From positions 2,604,001-2,668,000 of the forward strand of contig NZ_MWQN01000001.1 in assembly GCF_002024165.1 (NCBI RefSeq): a stretch of DNA of 64,000 nt, written 5' to 3'. This document shows positions 49,179-59,783 of the stretch, piece by piece (the stretch's first letter is position 1; each line of letters opens with the position of its first letter). Under the pieces are notes generated by a model. It made no database searches. It was not told where the DNA came from and worked only from the letters and a program-made list of their open reading frames with translations. Made by a program: the position numbers and the translations under genes. This DNA is from Embleya scabrispora (GTDB taxonomy: Bacteria > Actinomycetota > Actinomycetes > Streptomycetales > Streptomycetaceae).

Positions 49179-50684
49179 TCAGCTGCCTCCCATGAGGGCG
49201 CGCACGGCCGGGTCGGTGATCGCGAGCAGGGTGGCCGGCCACAGCCCGGCGACCAGGGTCAGCGCGACGAGCGGGGTCCACACCACGAGCTCCGGACCGG
49301 TCACGTCCACCCCGGCGGCCGGTTCGCCGCCCGCCGGTCCCATGCACAGCCGGCGGACCAGGCCGAGCAGATAGGCCGCGGTCAGCACGGTGCCCAGGCC
49401 GGCGATCGCCAGGAAGGTCCGGTAGCCGCCGACGGACAACCCGGCGCCCGGCTCGTACGCGCCGTACATCGCCAACAACTCGCCCCAGAAGCCGGCCAGC
49501 CCCGGCAGCCCGAGCCCGGCCACCGCGCCGAACGCGACCAGCGCGCCCAGCCGGGGCGTACGCCCGTACATCCCGCCGCCCAGCCGGCCGAGCAGCGCCG
49601 TGCCGTGCCGGTCCTTGACCGCGCCGGCCAGGAAGAACAGCAGGCCGGTGACCAGCCCGTGACCGATGTTGACGAACAGGGCACCGTTGACGCCCTGCGG
49701 GGTGAGCGTGGCGATACCGAGCAGCGCGAAGCCCATGTGGCCCACCGACGAGTAGGCGATGACGCGCTTGAGATCCCCGTCCGGGTCGCGCAGCAGCGCC
49801 AGGCACACCAGCGACCCGTACACGATGCCGACCACGCCGAACGCGGCCAGATACGGCGCGAACGTCTCGGCGCCCTCGGGCAATACCGGCACCGCGATCC
49901 GGATCAGGCCGTATGTGCCCATCTTGAGCAGGACCCCCGCCAGCAGCACCGAGCCCGCCGTCGGCGCGGCGGTGTGCGCGTCGGGCAGCCAGGTGTGCAG
50001 CGGCCACATCGGCACCTTGACCGCCAGGCCCAGGCCGATCGCCAGGAACGCGAGCACCTGCACGCCGTGCGACATGCCCGCGCCGTGCCGGTCGGCGAGT
50101 TCGACCATGTCGAAGGTGCCGGTCTTCGCCTGGATCAGCAGGAAGCCGAGCAGCATCACGGCCGAGCCGAGCAGCGTGTACAGGATGAACTTGTACGACG
50201 CGGGGCCGCGCTCGCCCGGACTCCCCCACCGGTTGATCAGGAAGTACATCGGCACCAGCACGACCTCGAAGAAGAGGAAGAACAGGATCAGGTCGAGGGC
50301 CGCGAAGGTACCGAGCGTGCCGGTCTCCAGGAGCAGGAACAGCGCGACGAAGGCCCGCGAGGAGCCGCCCGGCGGAATGTTCCACAGGCTGTGGACGGCG
50401 ACCAGCAGGGTCAGCAGCGCGGTGAGCACCAGGAGCGGCAGCGAGATGCCGTCGATGCCGAGGTGGAACCGCAACCCGAGCGAGGGCGCCCAGGACACGT
50501 CCGTCTCGAACCGCATCCCCCGCCCGCGCCGAAACGCGCAGGCCAGTACGACGGCGCCGACCAGGGCGGCGGCGGTCGCACCGACGCCGATCAGCCGGGC
50601 CGCCCGATCACCGACCCCGGGCAGCAGGAGCAGGGCGGCGCCGAGCAGCGGCGCGGCCACGACGAGGATCAGCACGACGCTCAC
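49179..50684 (-). CDS. nuoM: Complex I membrane subunit NuoM (nuo2 cluster)
   Basis: A 501-residue antiporter-like subunit with about 14 helices. Visible signatures are FFEVVLVPMYFLINRWG and KVPMWPLHTWLPDAHTAAPTAGSVLLAGVLLKMGTYG, with the key Lys and His of the proton channel. GTG start with AGGAGACC upstream. It follows nuoL after a 52-bp gap and is nearly fused to nuoN. Confidence 0.95.
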   Translation of the reverse strand: MSVVLILVVAAPLLGAALLLLPGVGDRAARLIGVGATAAALVGAVVLACAFRRGRGMRFETDVSWAPSLGLRFHLGIDGISLPLLVLTALLTLLVAVHSLWNIPPGGSSRAFVALFLLLETGTLGTFAALDLILFFLFFEVVLVPMYFLINRWGSPGERGPASYKFILYTLLGSAVMLLGFLLIQAKTGTFDMVELADRHGAGMSHGVQVLAFLAIGLGLAVKVPMWPLHTWLPDAHTAAPTAGSVLLAGVLLKMGTYGLIRIAVPVLPEGAETFAPYLAAFGVVGIVYGSLVCLALLRDPDGDLKRVIAYSSVGHMGFALLGIATLTPQGVNGALFVNIGHGLVTGLLFFLAGAVKDRHGTALLGRLGGGMYGRTPRLGALVAFGAVAGLGLPGLAGFWGELLAMYGAYEPGAGLSVGGYRTFLAIAGLGTVLTAAYLLGLVRRLCMGPAGGEPAAGVDVTGPELVVWTPLVALTLVAGLWPATLLAITDPAVRALMGGS

Positions 50685-50736
50685 CGCGGGGTCTCCTGGG
50701 CGTGAAGGGGCGTCGGGGGAAACGACCGGGGGCGGG

Positions 50737-52632
50737 TCACGAGCCCACCGCCACCGCGAGGGCGAGCACGACCACGCCGGCGAACAGGCCGGTCAGATAC
50801 AGCCGGGTGTTGCCGTTCTGGCCGCGGCGGATCCCGCCGCCGAGCAGCCAGGCGCTCTGCGCCGCGCCCTTGACGTAGGTGTCGATCACGGCCCCGTCGG
50901 TGAACCGGGCCGCCCTGGCGGCCAGTCGGACCGGGGTGACCACCAGCGCCGCGTACAGCCCGTCCACATCGAACCCGCGCAGCGCCGGGCCGCGCACCGG
51001 ACCGAGCACCCGGGCCGGGTCGGCGGCCGGATCGCGCCGCCACGCCGCGGCGACCGTCCCCGCGCCCAGGACCAGCGCGACCAGCGCCAACCCCGTGGTC
51101 AGCGGATGCGGCGTCAGTTCTCCGTAGCCGAGTTCGCCGCCCAACGAGGGCAGCCCGGGGAAGGCCAGGAAGCCGAACAGCACGGTGGGCACGGCGAGGA
51201 CCACCAGCGGCCACACCATCGCGCCGGGTGCCTCGCCGCGGCCCCGCCCGGGTTCGCCGTAGTCCGCCGCGTCCGCGTGCGCCGGCACCTCCGCACCGGG
51301 CGCCGCCTCGCGCGTCGGCCCGAAGAACACCCGCAACCAGACCCGGGCCGCGTAGGCCGCCGTCAACGCGGCCGTCAGCAGCCCCGCCACCAGGATTAGC
51401 CAACCGGCGAAAGCGGGCACCGAGCCGTGTCCGGCGGCGGTGTGCTCGGCCGCGCCGAGCACCGCCTCCTTGCTGAAGAAGCCGGAGAACGGCGGCACCC
51501 CGGCGAGTGCCGCCAGACCCGCCGTCATGGTCCAGAACGCGATCGGCGCGCGCCGGCGCAGGCCGCCCATGCCGGCGAGCGCGCCGGTCCCGGCCACGTG
51601 GATCAGCACACCCGCGCCGAGGAAGAGCAGCGCCTTGAACGCGCCGTGCGAGAGCAGGTGGAACACCGCCGCGTCGCGCCCGCCGACCGCAAGGCCGCCG
51701 GTCATGTAGGCGAGTTGGCCGACCGTGGACCACGCGAGCACCCGCTTCAGGTCCTCCTGGGCGAGCGCGGCGAGCGCCGAGCCGATCATCGTCACCGCGG
51801 CCATGACGGCGAGCACGATCAGCGTCGGGTGCGCGGCCAGGAACGCCGGGTAGAGCCGGGCCACCAGGTAGGCGCCTGCGGCGACCATGGTGGCGGCGTG
51901 GATCAGCGCGGACACCGGGGTGGGGCCGGCCATCGCGTCGGGCAGCCAGGTCTGCAGCGGCACCTGGGCCGACTTGCCCGCGACGCCGCCCAGCAGGAGC
52001 AGGGTGCCCGCGGTGACCCAGCCGGCGCCGCCCTCGGGCACCGCCGCGAGCACGTCGCGGATCCGGAACGAGTCGGCGCCCGCGGCCAGGACCAGGATGC
52101 CGATCAGGAACGGCACATCGCCCAGCTTGGTGACCACGAAGGCCTTGATCGAGGCCGAGCGGGCCGCCTCCGTCTCCCAGTGGTGGCCGATCAGGAAGTA
52201 GGAGCAGACGCCCATCACCTCCCAGCCGACCAGCAGCACGATCAGGTCGCCGGTGTAGACCACGAGCAACATCGCCGCGGTGAACAGCGAGACCAGCGCG
52301 GCGTAGGAGGAGTAGCGCGGGTCCTCGCGCAGATAGGCCGCCGAGTAGACCTGGACGAGCAGCGCGACCACCGTGACGAGCACCGCGGACAGCGCGGCGA
52401 GGCCGTCCACGCGCAGCCCGAGGGTGATGTCGAGGGCGCCGGTGGGGGTCAGCCGCACCGCCGACTCGCGCACGTCGTCCCCGATGCCGGCGGCCGGCAC
52501 GATCGTGAGCGCGGTCGCGGCCAGGGCCGCGGGTACGGCGATCAGGACCGGGCGCACCCGGCGCCCGAGCAGCAGCCCGAGCAGGGCCGCGAGCGCGGGC
52601 AGTGCGGCGGCCGTCGCGGCGGCGACCGTCAT
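50737..52632 (-). CDS. nuoL: Complex I membrane subunit NuoL (nuo2 cluster)
   Basis: A 631-residue antiporter-like subunit. [64 protein letters not shown] and the long C-terminal region forming the lateral helix identify NuoL. Its ATG overlaps the nuoK stop by 4 bases. It is the distal proton pump of the membrane arm. Confidence 0.95.
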   Translation of the reverse strand: MTVAAATAAALPALAALLGLLLGRRVRPVLIAVPAALAATALTIVPAAGIGDDVRESAVRLTPTGALDITLGLRVDGLAALSAVLVTVVALLVQVYSAAYLREDPRYSSYAALVSLFTAAMLLVVYTGDLIVLLVGWEVMGVCSYFLIGHHWETEAARSASIKAFVVTKLGDVPFLIGILVLAAGADSFRIRDVLAAVPEGGAGWVTAGTLLLLGGVAGKSAQVPLQTWLPDAMAGPTPVSALIHAATMVAAGAYLVARLYPAFLAAHPTLIVLAVMAAVTMIGSALAALAQEDLKRVLAWSTVGQLAYMTGGLAVGGRDAAVFHLLSHGAFKALLFLGAGVLIHVAGTGALAGMGGLRRRAPIAFWTMTAGLAALAGVPPFSGFFSKEAVLGAAEHTAAGHGSVPAFAGWLILVAGLLTAALTAAYAARVWLRVFFGPTREAAPGAEVPAHADAADYGEPGRGRGEAPGAMVWPLVVLAVPTVLFGFLAFPGLPSLGGELGYGELTPHPLTTGLALVALVLGAGTVAAAWRRDPAADPARVLGPVRGPALRGFDVDGLYAALVVTPVRLAARAARFTDGAVIDTYVKGAAQSAWLLGGGIRRGQNGNTRLYLTGLFAGVVVLALAVAVGS

Positions 52633-52952
52633 ACCGATCCCTCCTTGTGCTCGGCCAGCTCGCGCAGGTCCGGGATGTCGGCGGTGGCCCGGTTGCGGAA
52701 CACCATCAGCACGATCGCCAGGCCGAGGCCGATCTCGGCGGCGGCGATGGTGATCACGAACAGGGTCAGCGCCTGTCCGGCGTGCAGCGTGTCGCGCAGG
52801 TACATGTCGAACGCGACCAGGTTGACGTTGACCGCGTTGAGCATCAGCTCGATCGACATCAGCACGAGGATCGCGTTGCGGCGCGCGAGCACCCCGTACA
52901 GCCCGATGCCGAACAGCAGGACGGCGAGGACGAGCGGATAGACCAGATGCAT
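52629..52952 (-). CDS. nuoK: Complex I membrane subunit NuoK (nuo2 cluster)
   Basis: A 107-residue protein with three helices. It carries the two conserved Glu residues for proton transfer ([18 protein letters not shown] and [19 protein letters not shown]), as in Mrp antiporter subunit C. It is separated from nuoJ by 4 bp and overlaps nuoL. Confidence 0.95.
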   Translation of the reverse strand: MHLVYPLVLAVLLFGIGLYGVLARRNAILVLMSIELMLNAVNVNLVAFDMYLRDTLHAGQALTLFVITIAAAEIGLGLAIVLMVFRNRATADIPDLRELAEHKEGSV

Positions 52953-52956
52953 CGGG

Positions 52957-53517
52957 TCAGTCCTTCCGGTCCGAGCGCGCGCGGGCCCGGGAGCGGGAGA
53001 GCACGACGGCGCCGATCAACGCGGCCAGGAGCAGCACGGACAACACCTCGAACGGCAGCACCCACACCTTGAACAGGCTCTCCCCGGTGACCTTCGTGGT
53101 GCCCACGGTGTCGTCGCCCAGGTGGAGGTAGGCGGTACGGAACGCGTCCACGATCACGGTGACCAGGGTCGCGGTGGCGCCGAGCGCGACCGCGGCGGCC
53201 GGGATTCGGGCGGTGCGGTCCGCCGGTTCCGAGTAGCCGATCGGCGCCTTGGTGAGCATCAGCCCGAACAGCAGCAGCACCACGACCGCGCCGACGTAGA
53301 TCAGCACCTGGACCCAGGCAATGAACTCGGCGGTGAGCAGCAGGTACTCGGCGGCCAGACCGCCGAGGGTGACCACCAGCCACAGCGCGGCGTGCACGAC
53401 CTGGCGGGTCGCCACCACGAGCAGCGCGGAGCCGAGCACCACCAGGCCGATCAGCACGAAGGCGATCTCCGCGCCGGTGGGCGAGAGGAATCCATGCTCG
53501 GTGGCGGCGAGGTTCAC
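52957..53517 (-). CDS. nuoJ: Complex I membrane subunit NuoJ (nuo2 cluster)
   Basis: A 186-residue protein with five helices. [34 protein letters not shown] contains the helix with the Tyr/Gly pi-bulge region important for coupling. It is shorter than some NuoJ proteins because the C-terminal tail is brief. GTG overlaps the nuoI stop (GTGA). Confidence 0.93.
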   Translation of the reverse strand: MNLAATEHGFLSPTGAEIAFVLIGLVVLGSALLVVATRQVVHAALWLVVTLGGLAAEYLLLTAEFIAWVQVLIYVGAVVVLLLFGLMLTKAPIGYSEPADRTARIPAAAVALGATATLVTVIVDAFRTAYLHLGDDTVGTTKVTGESLFKVWVLPFEVLSVLLLAALIGAVVLSRSRARARSDRKD

Positions 53518-54068
53518 GGTGTCTCCTCCGCGTCCGACGCGGCGGCCCGGGCCGCCGCCGCGGCCTTCTCCGCCTTCTCCACGGCCTTGCGGGCCTGGGT
53601 CAGTTCCTTGGGCTCCTCGGCGCGCTCGTCGAGGGCCGGCGGCGGCGGGACCGTCCACATCCACTCGCGCAGCCGGTCCTTCTCGTGCGTGAGTTCGTGG
53701 ATGTCGCCCGTCGCGTACTCGAACTCGGGCGACCAGAACAGCGCGTCGAACGGGCACACCTCGACGCAGATCCCGCAGTACATGCACAGCGCGAAGTCGA
53801 TCGCGAAGCGGTCGAGCACGTTGCGGGTGCGGTCGCGCGCGCCGGGTTCGCGGGCGGGCACGACCTCCTTGTGCGAGTCGATGTAGATGCACCAGTCGGG
53901 GCATTCGCGCGCGCACAACATGCAGACCGTGCAGTTCTCCTCGAACAGCGCGATCACCCCGCGCGAGCGGGGCGGCAGTTCGGGGAGCACCTCCGGATAG
54001 GACTGGGTCGTGCTGCGTCGGGTGAGCGTCTTGAGGGTCACCGCGAGGCCCTTGGCCAGGCCCTTCAT
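53514..54068 (-). CDS. nuoI: Complex I iron-sulfur subunit NuoI (nuo2 cluster)
   Basis: A 184-residue peripheral subunit with two [4Fe-4S] sites: [12 protein letters not shown] near residue 47 and [12 protein letters not shown] near residue 93 (clusters N6a and N6b). The C-terminus is an Ala/Glu/Lys-rich helix ([22 protein letters not shown]), longer than usual. In a complex lacking NuoEFG it could be the entry point for electrons from ferredoxin. ATG overlaps the nuoH stop (TGATG). Confidence 0.95.
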   Translation of the reverse strand: MKGLAKGLAVTLKTLTRRSTTQSYPEVLPELPPRSRGVIALFEENCTVCMLCARECPDWCIYIDSHKEVVPAREPGARDRTRNVLDRFAIDFALCMYCGICVEVCPFDALFWSPEFEYATGDIHELTHEKDRLREWMWTVPPPPALDERAEEPKELTQARKAVEKAEKAAAAARAAASDAEETP

Positions 54069-55024
54069 CAGGTCGCCACCTTTACCACGCCGGTCAGGAC
54101 GAGTTGGCCGAGCGCGAGCGGGACGAGCGTCGTCCAGGCCAGCTTCTGCAGCTGGTCCTCGCGCAGTCGCGGGTAGCTGACCCGCAGCCAGATCACCACG
54201 AACGCGAGCACGCCGATCTTGAGCAGGGTCCACAACCAGCCGACCGAGTCCGACCACGGGCCGTGCCAGCCGCCGAGGAAGAGCACGGTGGTCAGCGCGC
54301 AGACGACCAGGATCCCGGCGTACTCGGAGAGCAGGAACAGCGCGAAGCGCAGGCCGGTGTACTCGGTGTAGGCGCCGAAGATGATCTCCGAGTCGGCGAC
54401 CGGCATGTCGAACGGCGGGCGCTGGATCTCGGCGAGGCCGGCGGTGAAGAACACCACGCCGCCGATCGCCTGCCACGGCAGCCACCACCACTCGAAGCCC
54501 TCGACGATCCCGGGCAGCGACACGGTGCCGGCGGCCATCGCGACCGAGGCCGCGGCGAGCAGCATGGGCAGCTCGTACGCCATCAGCTGGGCCGCCGAAC
54601 GGATGCCGCCGAGCAGCGAGTACTTGTTGGCCGAGGCCCAGCCGCCCATCAGCGAGCCGAGCACGCCGACGCCCATCACGGCGAGCACGAACACGATGCC
54701 GGCGTCGATGGTGCGGCCGACGAACCCGTTCGGGCCGATCGGGATGGCGATCAGCACCACGAAGTAGGGGATCAGCGCGACGGCCGGCGCGAGCTTGAAG
54801 ACCCGGCGGTCGGCGCCGGCCGGGACGATGTCCTCCTTCTGGGCGAACTTGACGCCGTCGGCGACCAGTTGTGCCCAGCCGTGGAAGGCGCCGGCGTAGA
54901 TCGGGCCGACCCGGGCCTGCATGTGCGCCATCACCTTGTGCTCGGTCTGACCGATCACCAGGGGCAGCACGAGAAAGGCCCCGAGCACGAGAACGAGCCG
55001 GAGGCACACATCAAGGACACTCAC
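54068..55024 (-). CDS. nuoH: Complex I membrane subunit NuoH (nuo2 cluster)
   Basis: A 318-residue subunit with eight helices that forms the quinone chamber with NuoB and NuoD. Signatures are [59 protein letters not shown] and ETGLAE-equivalent [39 protein letters not shown] overlaps the nuoC stop (GTGA). Confidence 0.95.
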   Translation of the reverse strand: MSVLDVCLRLVLVLGAFLVLPLVIGQTEHKVMAHMQARVGPIYAGAFHGWAQLVADGVKFAQKEDIVPAGADRRVFKLAPAVALIPYFVVLIAIPIGPNGFVGRTIDAGIVFVLAVMGVGVLGSLMGGWASANKYSLLGGIRSAAQLMAYELPMLLAAASVAMAAGTVSLPGIVEGFEWWWLPWQAIGGVVFFTAGLAEIQRPPFDMPVADSEIIFGAYTEYTGLRFALFLLSEYAGILVVCALTTVLFLGGWHGPWSDSVGWLWTLLKIGVLAFVVIWLRVSYPRLREDQLQKLAWTTLVPLALGQLVLTGVVKVAT

Positions 55025-56100
55025 GGGGCGTCCCCTTCGGCAGGCTTGATCGGCTCGGCCGGCTCGGCGGGCTTGGTGGGCCCAGCGGGTCCAGCGGGCT
55101 TCGCGGGCCCGGTCTCGGTGGGCTCGGGAAGCGGAGCAGGCTTGGTGGGTTCGGCCGGCCCGGCGGGCGTCGCGGGCCCGGCCCCGGTGGGCTCGGGAGG
55201 CGGAGCGGGCTCGCCGGGTTCGGCCGGCGCGGCGGGCTTCGTGGGCCCGGGCTCGGCGGGGCCGGGAGGCGGGGCGGGTTCGGCCGGCGCGGTGGGGGCC
55301 GGCGACGACTGGCTTGTCGAGCCCTGGGACGCGCTGCGGGTGCGCCGCGCCGGGGGTGCGGCCTCCGCCGCCTGGCTCGCCGAACCGGACGAGGCGCTGC
55401 GGGTCCGACGCGGCGGCGCGGCCGCGCCCTCCGTCGTCCCCGAGCCGGCCTGGCTCGCCGATCCCGCCGCCGCGCTGCGGGCGCGACGCGGCCGCTCATC
55501 GGCGGCGGCCGCGGCCTCGGCCGCCGCCTCCTCCTTGTGCGGGCCCCACGTCGCCGGGTCCGGCACCCCCGGCGGCAGCGTGCGGCGCCGACCCGGCGAG
55601 CGGCCCGGACCGCCGCCGTGGTCGGACTCGCCCGGCTCCTTGGCCCCCGGCCAGGGCTTGGCCACCCGCGCGGCCAGGACGAATTCCTTGCGCAGCGGAT
55701 GCCCCTCGAACCCGTCCGGCAACAACAGCGGATCCAGGCCCGGGTGCCCGGTGAAGTCGATCCCGAACATCTCGTGCGTCTCGCGCTCGTGCCAGCGGGC
55801 CCCCGCGTACACCCCGGTCGCGCTCGCCAGCACCGCGCCCTCGCGCGGCACCCGCGTACGCAGCAGCAGCCGGGGCCCGCGCGGGATCGCGCACACGTGG
55901 GCGACCACGCCGAACCCGTCCGCGAGTTCGTCCACCCCGGTGAGCCAGTCGAAGAACGCGCAGCCGAGCCGATCCCGCGCCGCGGTCAGCGCGTCGACCC
56001 AGTGCTCGGGCGCGACGTCGAGCGTGACGAGCCCGTAGGCGTCCGACACGGCGAGCACCAACTCCTCGCCCACCCCGGCGCGAATCTCCTCCGGGGTCAC
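55021..56100 (-). CDS. nuoC: Complex I subunit NuoC with a long repetitive C-terminal extension (nuo2 cluster)
   Basis: A 359-residue protein. Residues 1 to about 150 are a NuoC/30-kDa domain: [42 protein letters not shown] and [10 protein letters not shown]. The remaining 200 residues are low-complexity. An Arg/Ser/Ala part has three copies of an RRxRSAxxGSxSQ-like unit, then a Pro/Ala/Glu/Gly/Lys tail of PAEPxPPP and KPAxPAEP repeats follows. Normal NuoC is about 150-200 residues. No nuoD follows, unlike complete clusters. GTG at 56100 overlaps the nuoB stop (GTGA). Confidence 0.9.
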   Translation of the reverse strand: MTPEEIRAGVGEELVLAVSDAYGLVTLDVAPEHWVDALTAARDRLGCAFFDWLTGVDELADGFGVVAHVCAIPRGPRLLLRTRVPREGAVLASATGVYAGARWHERETHEMFGIDFTGHPGLDPLLLPDGFEGHPLRKEFVLAARVAKPWPGAKEPGESDHGGGPGRSPGRRRTLPPGVPDPATWGPHKEEAAAEAAAAADERPRRARSAAAGSASQAGSGTTEGAAAPPRRTRSASSGSASQAAEAAPPARRTRSASQGSTSQSSPAPTAPAEPAPPPGPAEPGPTKPAAPAEPGEPAPPPEPTGAGPATPAGPAEPTKPAPLPEPTETGPAKPAGPAGPTKPAEPAEPIKPAEGDAP

Positions 56101-56708
56101 CCGGCACCTCCGGCGGGCGGCACGGGCGGCGCCGGCGGCGCGACCGGCGGCCGGCTCAGCGCGGCGGCGGGCAGCGTACGCCCGTACCGCGCGGCCGGGT
56201 TCTCCACCGCGATCCGCTCCTGAAGCTTGAGGATGCCCTGCAACAGCGCCTCCGGCCGAGGCGGGCAGCCCGGTACGTACACGTCGACCGGCACGATCTG
56301 GTCCACGCCCTTGGTAACGCAGTACGAATCCCAGTACGGCCCACCGCAGTTCGCACACGACCCGAACGAGATGACGTACTTGGGCTCGGGCATCTGCTCG
56401 TACAGCCGCTTGATCGCGGGCGCCATCTTGTCGCTGACCGTGCCCGACACGACCATCAGGTCGGCCTGGCGCGGCCCGGGCGCGAACGGGATCACGCCGA
56501 GGCGGATGAAGTCGTGCCTGGCCATCGACGACGCGATGAACTCGATCGCACAGCAGGCCAGGCCGAAGTTGAACACCCAGAGGGAGTAGCGCCGCCCCCA
56601 GTTGAGCACCAACCGCACCGGGTCGGGCGCCAGCCGGGAGAGCACCCCGAGCCGGGGTGTCGGCAGATCGACCGGCGGCCGATCCGCGGGAGCCGGTGTC
56701 ACGTCCAT
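56097..56708 (-). CDS. nuoB: Complex I iron-sulfur subunit NuoB (nuo2 cluster)
   Basis: A 203-residue subunit carrying cluster N2. The ligands are in [27 protein letters not shown] and [17 protein letters not shown] Pro-rich tail of about 25 residues is added ([13 protein letters not shown]). ATG at 56708 overlaps the nuoA stop by 10 bases, so nuoA and nuoB are tightly coupled. It would pass electrons from NuoI to quinone. Confidence 0.95.
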   Translation of the reverse strand: MDVTPAPADRPPVDLPTPRLGVLSRLAPDPVRLVLNWGRRYSLWVFNFGLACCAIEFIASSMARHDFIRLGVIPFAPGPRQADLMVVSGTVSDKMAPAIKRLYEQMPEPKYVISFGSCANCGGPYWDSYCVTKGVDQIVPVDVYVPGCPPRPEALLQGILKLQERIAVENPAARYGRTLPAAALSRPPVAPPAPPVPPAGGAG

Positions 56709-57070
56709 GCGAGCACGCCCTTCCGCCACGCGTACAGCAGTCCGGTGGCCAGGAAGCCGACGAACACGAACATCTCCACCAGGGTGGTGGCGCCGAAGCC
56801 TGGCGCGTCGAAGACCGTCGCCCAGGGGAACAGGTAGATCGCGTCGACCGCGAAGATGACGTACAGATAGGCGTAGAGGTAGTAGCGGATGTGCACCTGC
56901 GCCCAGCCCACCCCCACGGGGTCGACACCGCACTCGTACGTGGTCAGCTTCTCGTGCGTGGGTACGCTCGGTCGCAGCAGTCGCCCGCCGACGAACGCCA
57001 CCGCGACGAATGCGGACGCGACCAGCAGCACCAGACCCACGAGCGCGTACGTTCCGTAGTAGCCCTCCAC
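56699..57070 (-). CDS. nuoA: Complex I membrane subunit NuoA (nuo2 cluster)
   Basis: A 123-residue subunit with three helices. It has the conserved [11 protein letters not shown] loop and [24 protein letters not shown] with the Asp/Glu pair of the second helix. It is the first gene of the nuo2 cluster. The start is GTG, with GGGAGG 11 bases upstream. Three 11-bp tandem repeats lie directly upstream of this start. Confidence 0.93.
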   Translation of the reverse strand: MEGYYGTYALVGLVLLVASAFVAVAFVGGRLLRPSVPTHEKLTTYECGVDPVGVGWAQVHIRYYLYAYLYVIFAVDAIYLFPWATVFDAPGFGATTLVEMFVFVGFLATGLLYAWRKGVLAWT

Positions 57071-57090
57071 CCGGCGCCTGCCTCCCGATC

Positions 57091-57123
57091 GACATTGCCT
57101 CGACGTTGCGTGGACGTTGCGTA
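57091..57123. repeat. Three tandem 11-bp repeats upstream of nuoA2
   Basis: GACATTGCCTC, GACGTTGCGTG and GACGTTGCGTA follow each other without spacing at 57091, 57102 and 57113. An 11-bp period puts all copies on one face of the helix, the usual spacing for tandem binding of a response regulator. They sit 21-53 bp before the nuoA GTG. Confidence 0.6.
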
Positions 57124-57333
57124 TCTTTGTGGCACGGGAGTCTAGGGGGGTTGCGCCGGACCTGTCCCCGGTGTCCGGTCCGGTCGGCCCCGCCGGACCG
57201 GTGACATCCGCCCCGGCCCCAGGTGGTAGGGACAACCCCACCCCCAAGACACCGACCCGCGCCATGGGACCCGTCCGGGCCCCCAGGCAGAGTTGACCCA
57301 ACGGATCGGCTTCTCTCCCAGCGAGGCAACTCC

Positions 57334-58674
57334 ATGTCCATGCCCTCACCCGTGACTGCCTACGACGGGTCCACAGGTGATGCCCCGGCTCGAACCCGGC
57401 CGGGCATCCTGCGCGCGCCGTTCACCGTGCGCACGTGGACCGACACCATCCACCTGGTGCTGAATCTGCCCGTCGGCATCGTCGGCTTCACCTACGCGGT
57501 GGTGTTCATCGCGCTCGGCATCGGGCTGACCCCGCTGTTCCTGCTCGGGTTGCCGCTGATCGCGCTGACCCTGCTCGGCAGTCGCGCGTTCGGGCGGATG
57601 GAGCGGGCCCGGGCGAGCGCGCTGCTCGACGAGCACGTCCGCGCACCGGCGCCCCGAGAGCACCGGCCGGGGTGGACGGGCTGGATCCGGGCGGGGCTGA
57701 CCGACCGCACGGGGTGGCGGGCCAGTCTCTACCTGTTCCTGCAACTGCCCTGGGGCGTCTTCACGTTCGTGGTCACCACGGTGTTGTGGGCGACCTCGCT
57801 GAGCGCGATCACCTATCCGCTCACCCAGCCGCTGTACCGCCGGGCCGACATGCCCGGCGCGTTGCTCTCCGGCGACGGGCCGAACGAGCCGGGCGTGGAC
57901 CACTACCTGGCCGGGCCGGGTCTGGTGTCGTTGACCGTGGCGGCCGGGGTGGTGCTGTTCTTCGCCACCCCGTGGCTGGTGCGCGGGATGGCCAACGTGG
58001 ACCGGGTGATGGTGCGCGGACTGCTCGGCCCGGCCTTCCTGTCCGAGCAGGTGCGCGACCTGACCGTCTCGCGCGGCGCGGCGGTCGACACCGCCGCCTC
58101 GGATCTGCGGCGGATCGAGCGCGACCTGCACGACGGCGCCCAGGCGCGGCTCGTGGCGCTGGCGATGGATCTGGGCATGGCGAAGGAGAACCTGAACGCG
58201 AGCCAGGACACCGAGACCGCGCGGATGGTGTCCTCCGCGCACGACGAGGTCAAGCTCGCCCTCCAGGAACTGCGCGACCTCGCCCGGGGCATCCACCCGG
58301 CGGTGCTCACCGACCGGGGTCTGGACGCGGCGCTGTCCTCGATCGCGGCCCGCTGCACCGTCCCGGTCCGGGTCGAGGTGGATCTGCCGGAGCGCCCGCC
58401 CGCGCCGATCGAGTCGGTCGCCTACTTCTGCGCGTCGGAGTTGCTGACCAACGTCTCCAAGCACGCCCGAGCCACACACGCGTGGGTGACGGTGGGCCAC
58501 GAGAACGGCCGGATGTACCTGATCGTCGCCGACGACGGCGCGGGTGGCGCCGCCACCGGCAAGGGTTCGGGCCTGGCCGGCCTCACCGAGCGGGTGCGCG
58601 GCGTGGACGGCACGCTGAGTGTGGACAGCCCCGAGGGCGGGCCGACCCGGGTCACCGTGTGGTTGCCGCTGTGA
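57334..58674 (+). CDS. NarL-type sensor histidine kinase
   Basis: A 446-residue membrane kinase. The N-terminal part has about four helices ([81 protein letters not shown]) in a putative sensor domain. The HisKA_3 site [22 protein letters not shown] lies near residue 260 with the phospho-His. The HATPase domain ([40 protein letters not shown]) follows. It diverges from nuoA2 and its partner regulator lies 143 bp downstream. The signal is unknown. Confidence 0.93.
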   Translation: MSMPSPVTAYDGSTGDAPARTRPGILRAPFTVRTWTDTIHLVLNLPVGIVGFTYAVVFIALGIGLTPLFLLGLPLIALTLLGSRAFGRMERARASALLDEHVRAPAPREHRPGWTGWIRAGLTDRTGWRASLYLFLQLPWGVFTFVVTTVLWATSLSAITYPLTQPLYRRADMPGALLSGDGPNEPGVDHYLAGPGLVSLTVAAGVVLFFATPWLVRGMANVDRVMVRGLLGPAFLSEQVRDLTVSRGAAVDTAASDLRRIERDLHDGAQARLVALAMDLGMAKENLNASQDTETARMVSSAHDEVKLALQELRDLARGIHPAVLTDRGLDAALSSIAARCTVPVRVEVDLPERPPAPIESVAYFCASELLTNVSKHARATHAWVTVGHENGRMYLIVADDGAGGAATGKGSGLAGLTERVRGVDGTLSVDSPEGGPTRVTVWLPL

Positions 58675-58761
58675 GGTTCCGTCGGGGGTGACCCCCGCCC
58701 TGCCGGCCCCCTCCGATCGAGCCGGCCGAGGTACACCGCATCCGTTCGAATCCGGAAGACT

Positions 58762-58794
58762 GTAGGCCGCACCCGCCGTTCGGGTGCGGCCTAC
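58762..58794 (+). promoter_or_regulatory. Strong hairpin between the kinase and regulator genes
   Basis: 14-bp perfect arms (58762-58775 and 58781-58794) with loop CCGTT. It ends 23 bp before the regulator GTG, so it is either the kinase terminator or a 5' leader structure of the regulator mRNA. Confidence 0.65.
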
Positions 58795-58817
58795 CGGATT
58801 TGGGGGATGTGAACGCA

Positions 58818-59462
58818 GTGCGCGTCGTCATCGCTGAGGATTCCGTACTACTTCGGGATGGTTTGTCCCGATTGTTGACCGCTCGCGGCCACGAGATCGT
58901 GGGGGCGGTCGGCGACGCCGAGCAACTGGTCGCGGTCGCGACAGAACTGCGTCCCGATGTCTGCGTAGTGGATGTGCGCATGCCGCCCACGCACACCGAC
59001 GAGGGCATTCGCGCGGCGGTGACGATGCGCGCGACGCTGCCCGAGGTCGGGGTGCTTGTCCTGTCACAGTACGTCGAGGAGCAGTACGCGACGGAACTGC
59101 TCGCGGGCAACACCAGCGGCGTCGGCTATCTGCTCAAGGACCGGGTCGCCGACGTCGGCGAGTTCGTCGCCGCGGTCGAGCGGGTGGCGGGCGGCGGGAC
59201 CGCCCTCGACCCCGAGGTGGTCTCGCAGCTGCTCGGCCGCTCGCGCAAACGGGATGTGGTGGAAAAGCTCACACCGCGCGAGCGCGAAGTGCTCGGTCTG
59301 ATGGCCGAGGGGCGCACCAACGCAGCCGTGGCGCAGGCCTTGGTGGTGTCCGACGGAGCGGTGGAGAAGCACGTCAGCAACATCTTCGGCAAGCTCGGCC
59401 TGGCGCCCAGTGACACCGATCACAGACGCGTGCTCGCGGTACTCGCCTATCTCGGATCCTGA
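58818..59462 (+). CDS. NarL/LuxR-family response regulator
   Basis: A 214-residue regulator. The receiver domain starts VRVVIAEDSVLLRDGL, with the phospho-acceptor Asp in VCVVDVRMPPTHTDEG near residue 54 and the conserved Lys in VGYLLKDRV. The C-terminal LuxR helix-turn-helix is LTPREREVLGLMAEGRTNAAVAQALVVSDGAVEKHVSNIF. GTG at 58818 is chosen because GGGGGA is 10 bases upstream and the N-terminus then matches the family; GTG at 58809 and TTG at 58800 are alternatives. It may control nuo2, korAB or both. Confidence 0.92.
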   Translation: MRVVIAEDSVLLRDGLSRLLTARGHEIVGAVGDAEQLVAVATELRPDVCVVDVRMPPTHTDEGIRAAVTMRATLPEVGVLVLSQYVEEQYATELLAGNTSGVGYLLKDRVADVGEFVAAVERVAGGGTALDPEVVSQLLGRSRKRDVVEKLTPREREVLGLMAEGRTNAAVAQALVVSDGAVEKHVSNIFGKLGLAPSDTDHRRVLAVLAYLGS

Positions 59463-59783
59463 CATCGTAGGGATCGAATTACTGGACCCATGCAATCATC
59501 CGGTCGATCGGAGGCGCCGTCCCAGCCGGGGGCGGTCCTTTGTTTTGCTCGGATACCGCAGCGCCCGGCCCGGATTCGGCTGTACTTTGCTCGGGTTCGG
59601 CCGGATTTGTACCGCTTGCGGGCCATGTCCGGAGCGTGACGCCGCTCACGTCGCGCGCCGGGGCGGATCCCCGCCTGTTCCCGGGGGGCACCACGGTGTC
59701 CCTCCGTGCCGCCGTACGATGAAAACTGCGACATCCGCGCGGTGCGCGGACCAACCGCCGCAGCGCCGAGGAGGTCCTTCCCC
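59463..59783 (+). promoter_or_regulatory. Intergenic region upstream of korA
   Basis: 321 bp with no supported gene. TTTGCTCGG occurs twice, near 59543 and near 59587. GAGGAGG lies about 9 bases before the korA GTG. The korAB promoter is presumably here, but I see no convincing -10/-35 pair. Confidence 0.4.

Noticed and set aside
57091-57123. PHO box for PhoP
   Set aside because: The 11-bp period fits, but the units do not contain the GTTCA core on either strand.
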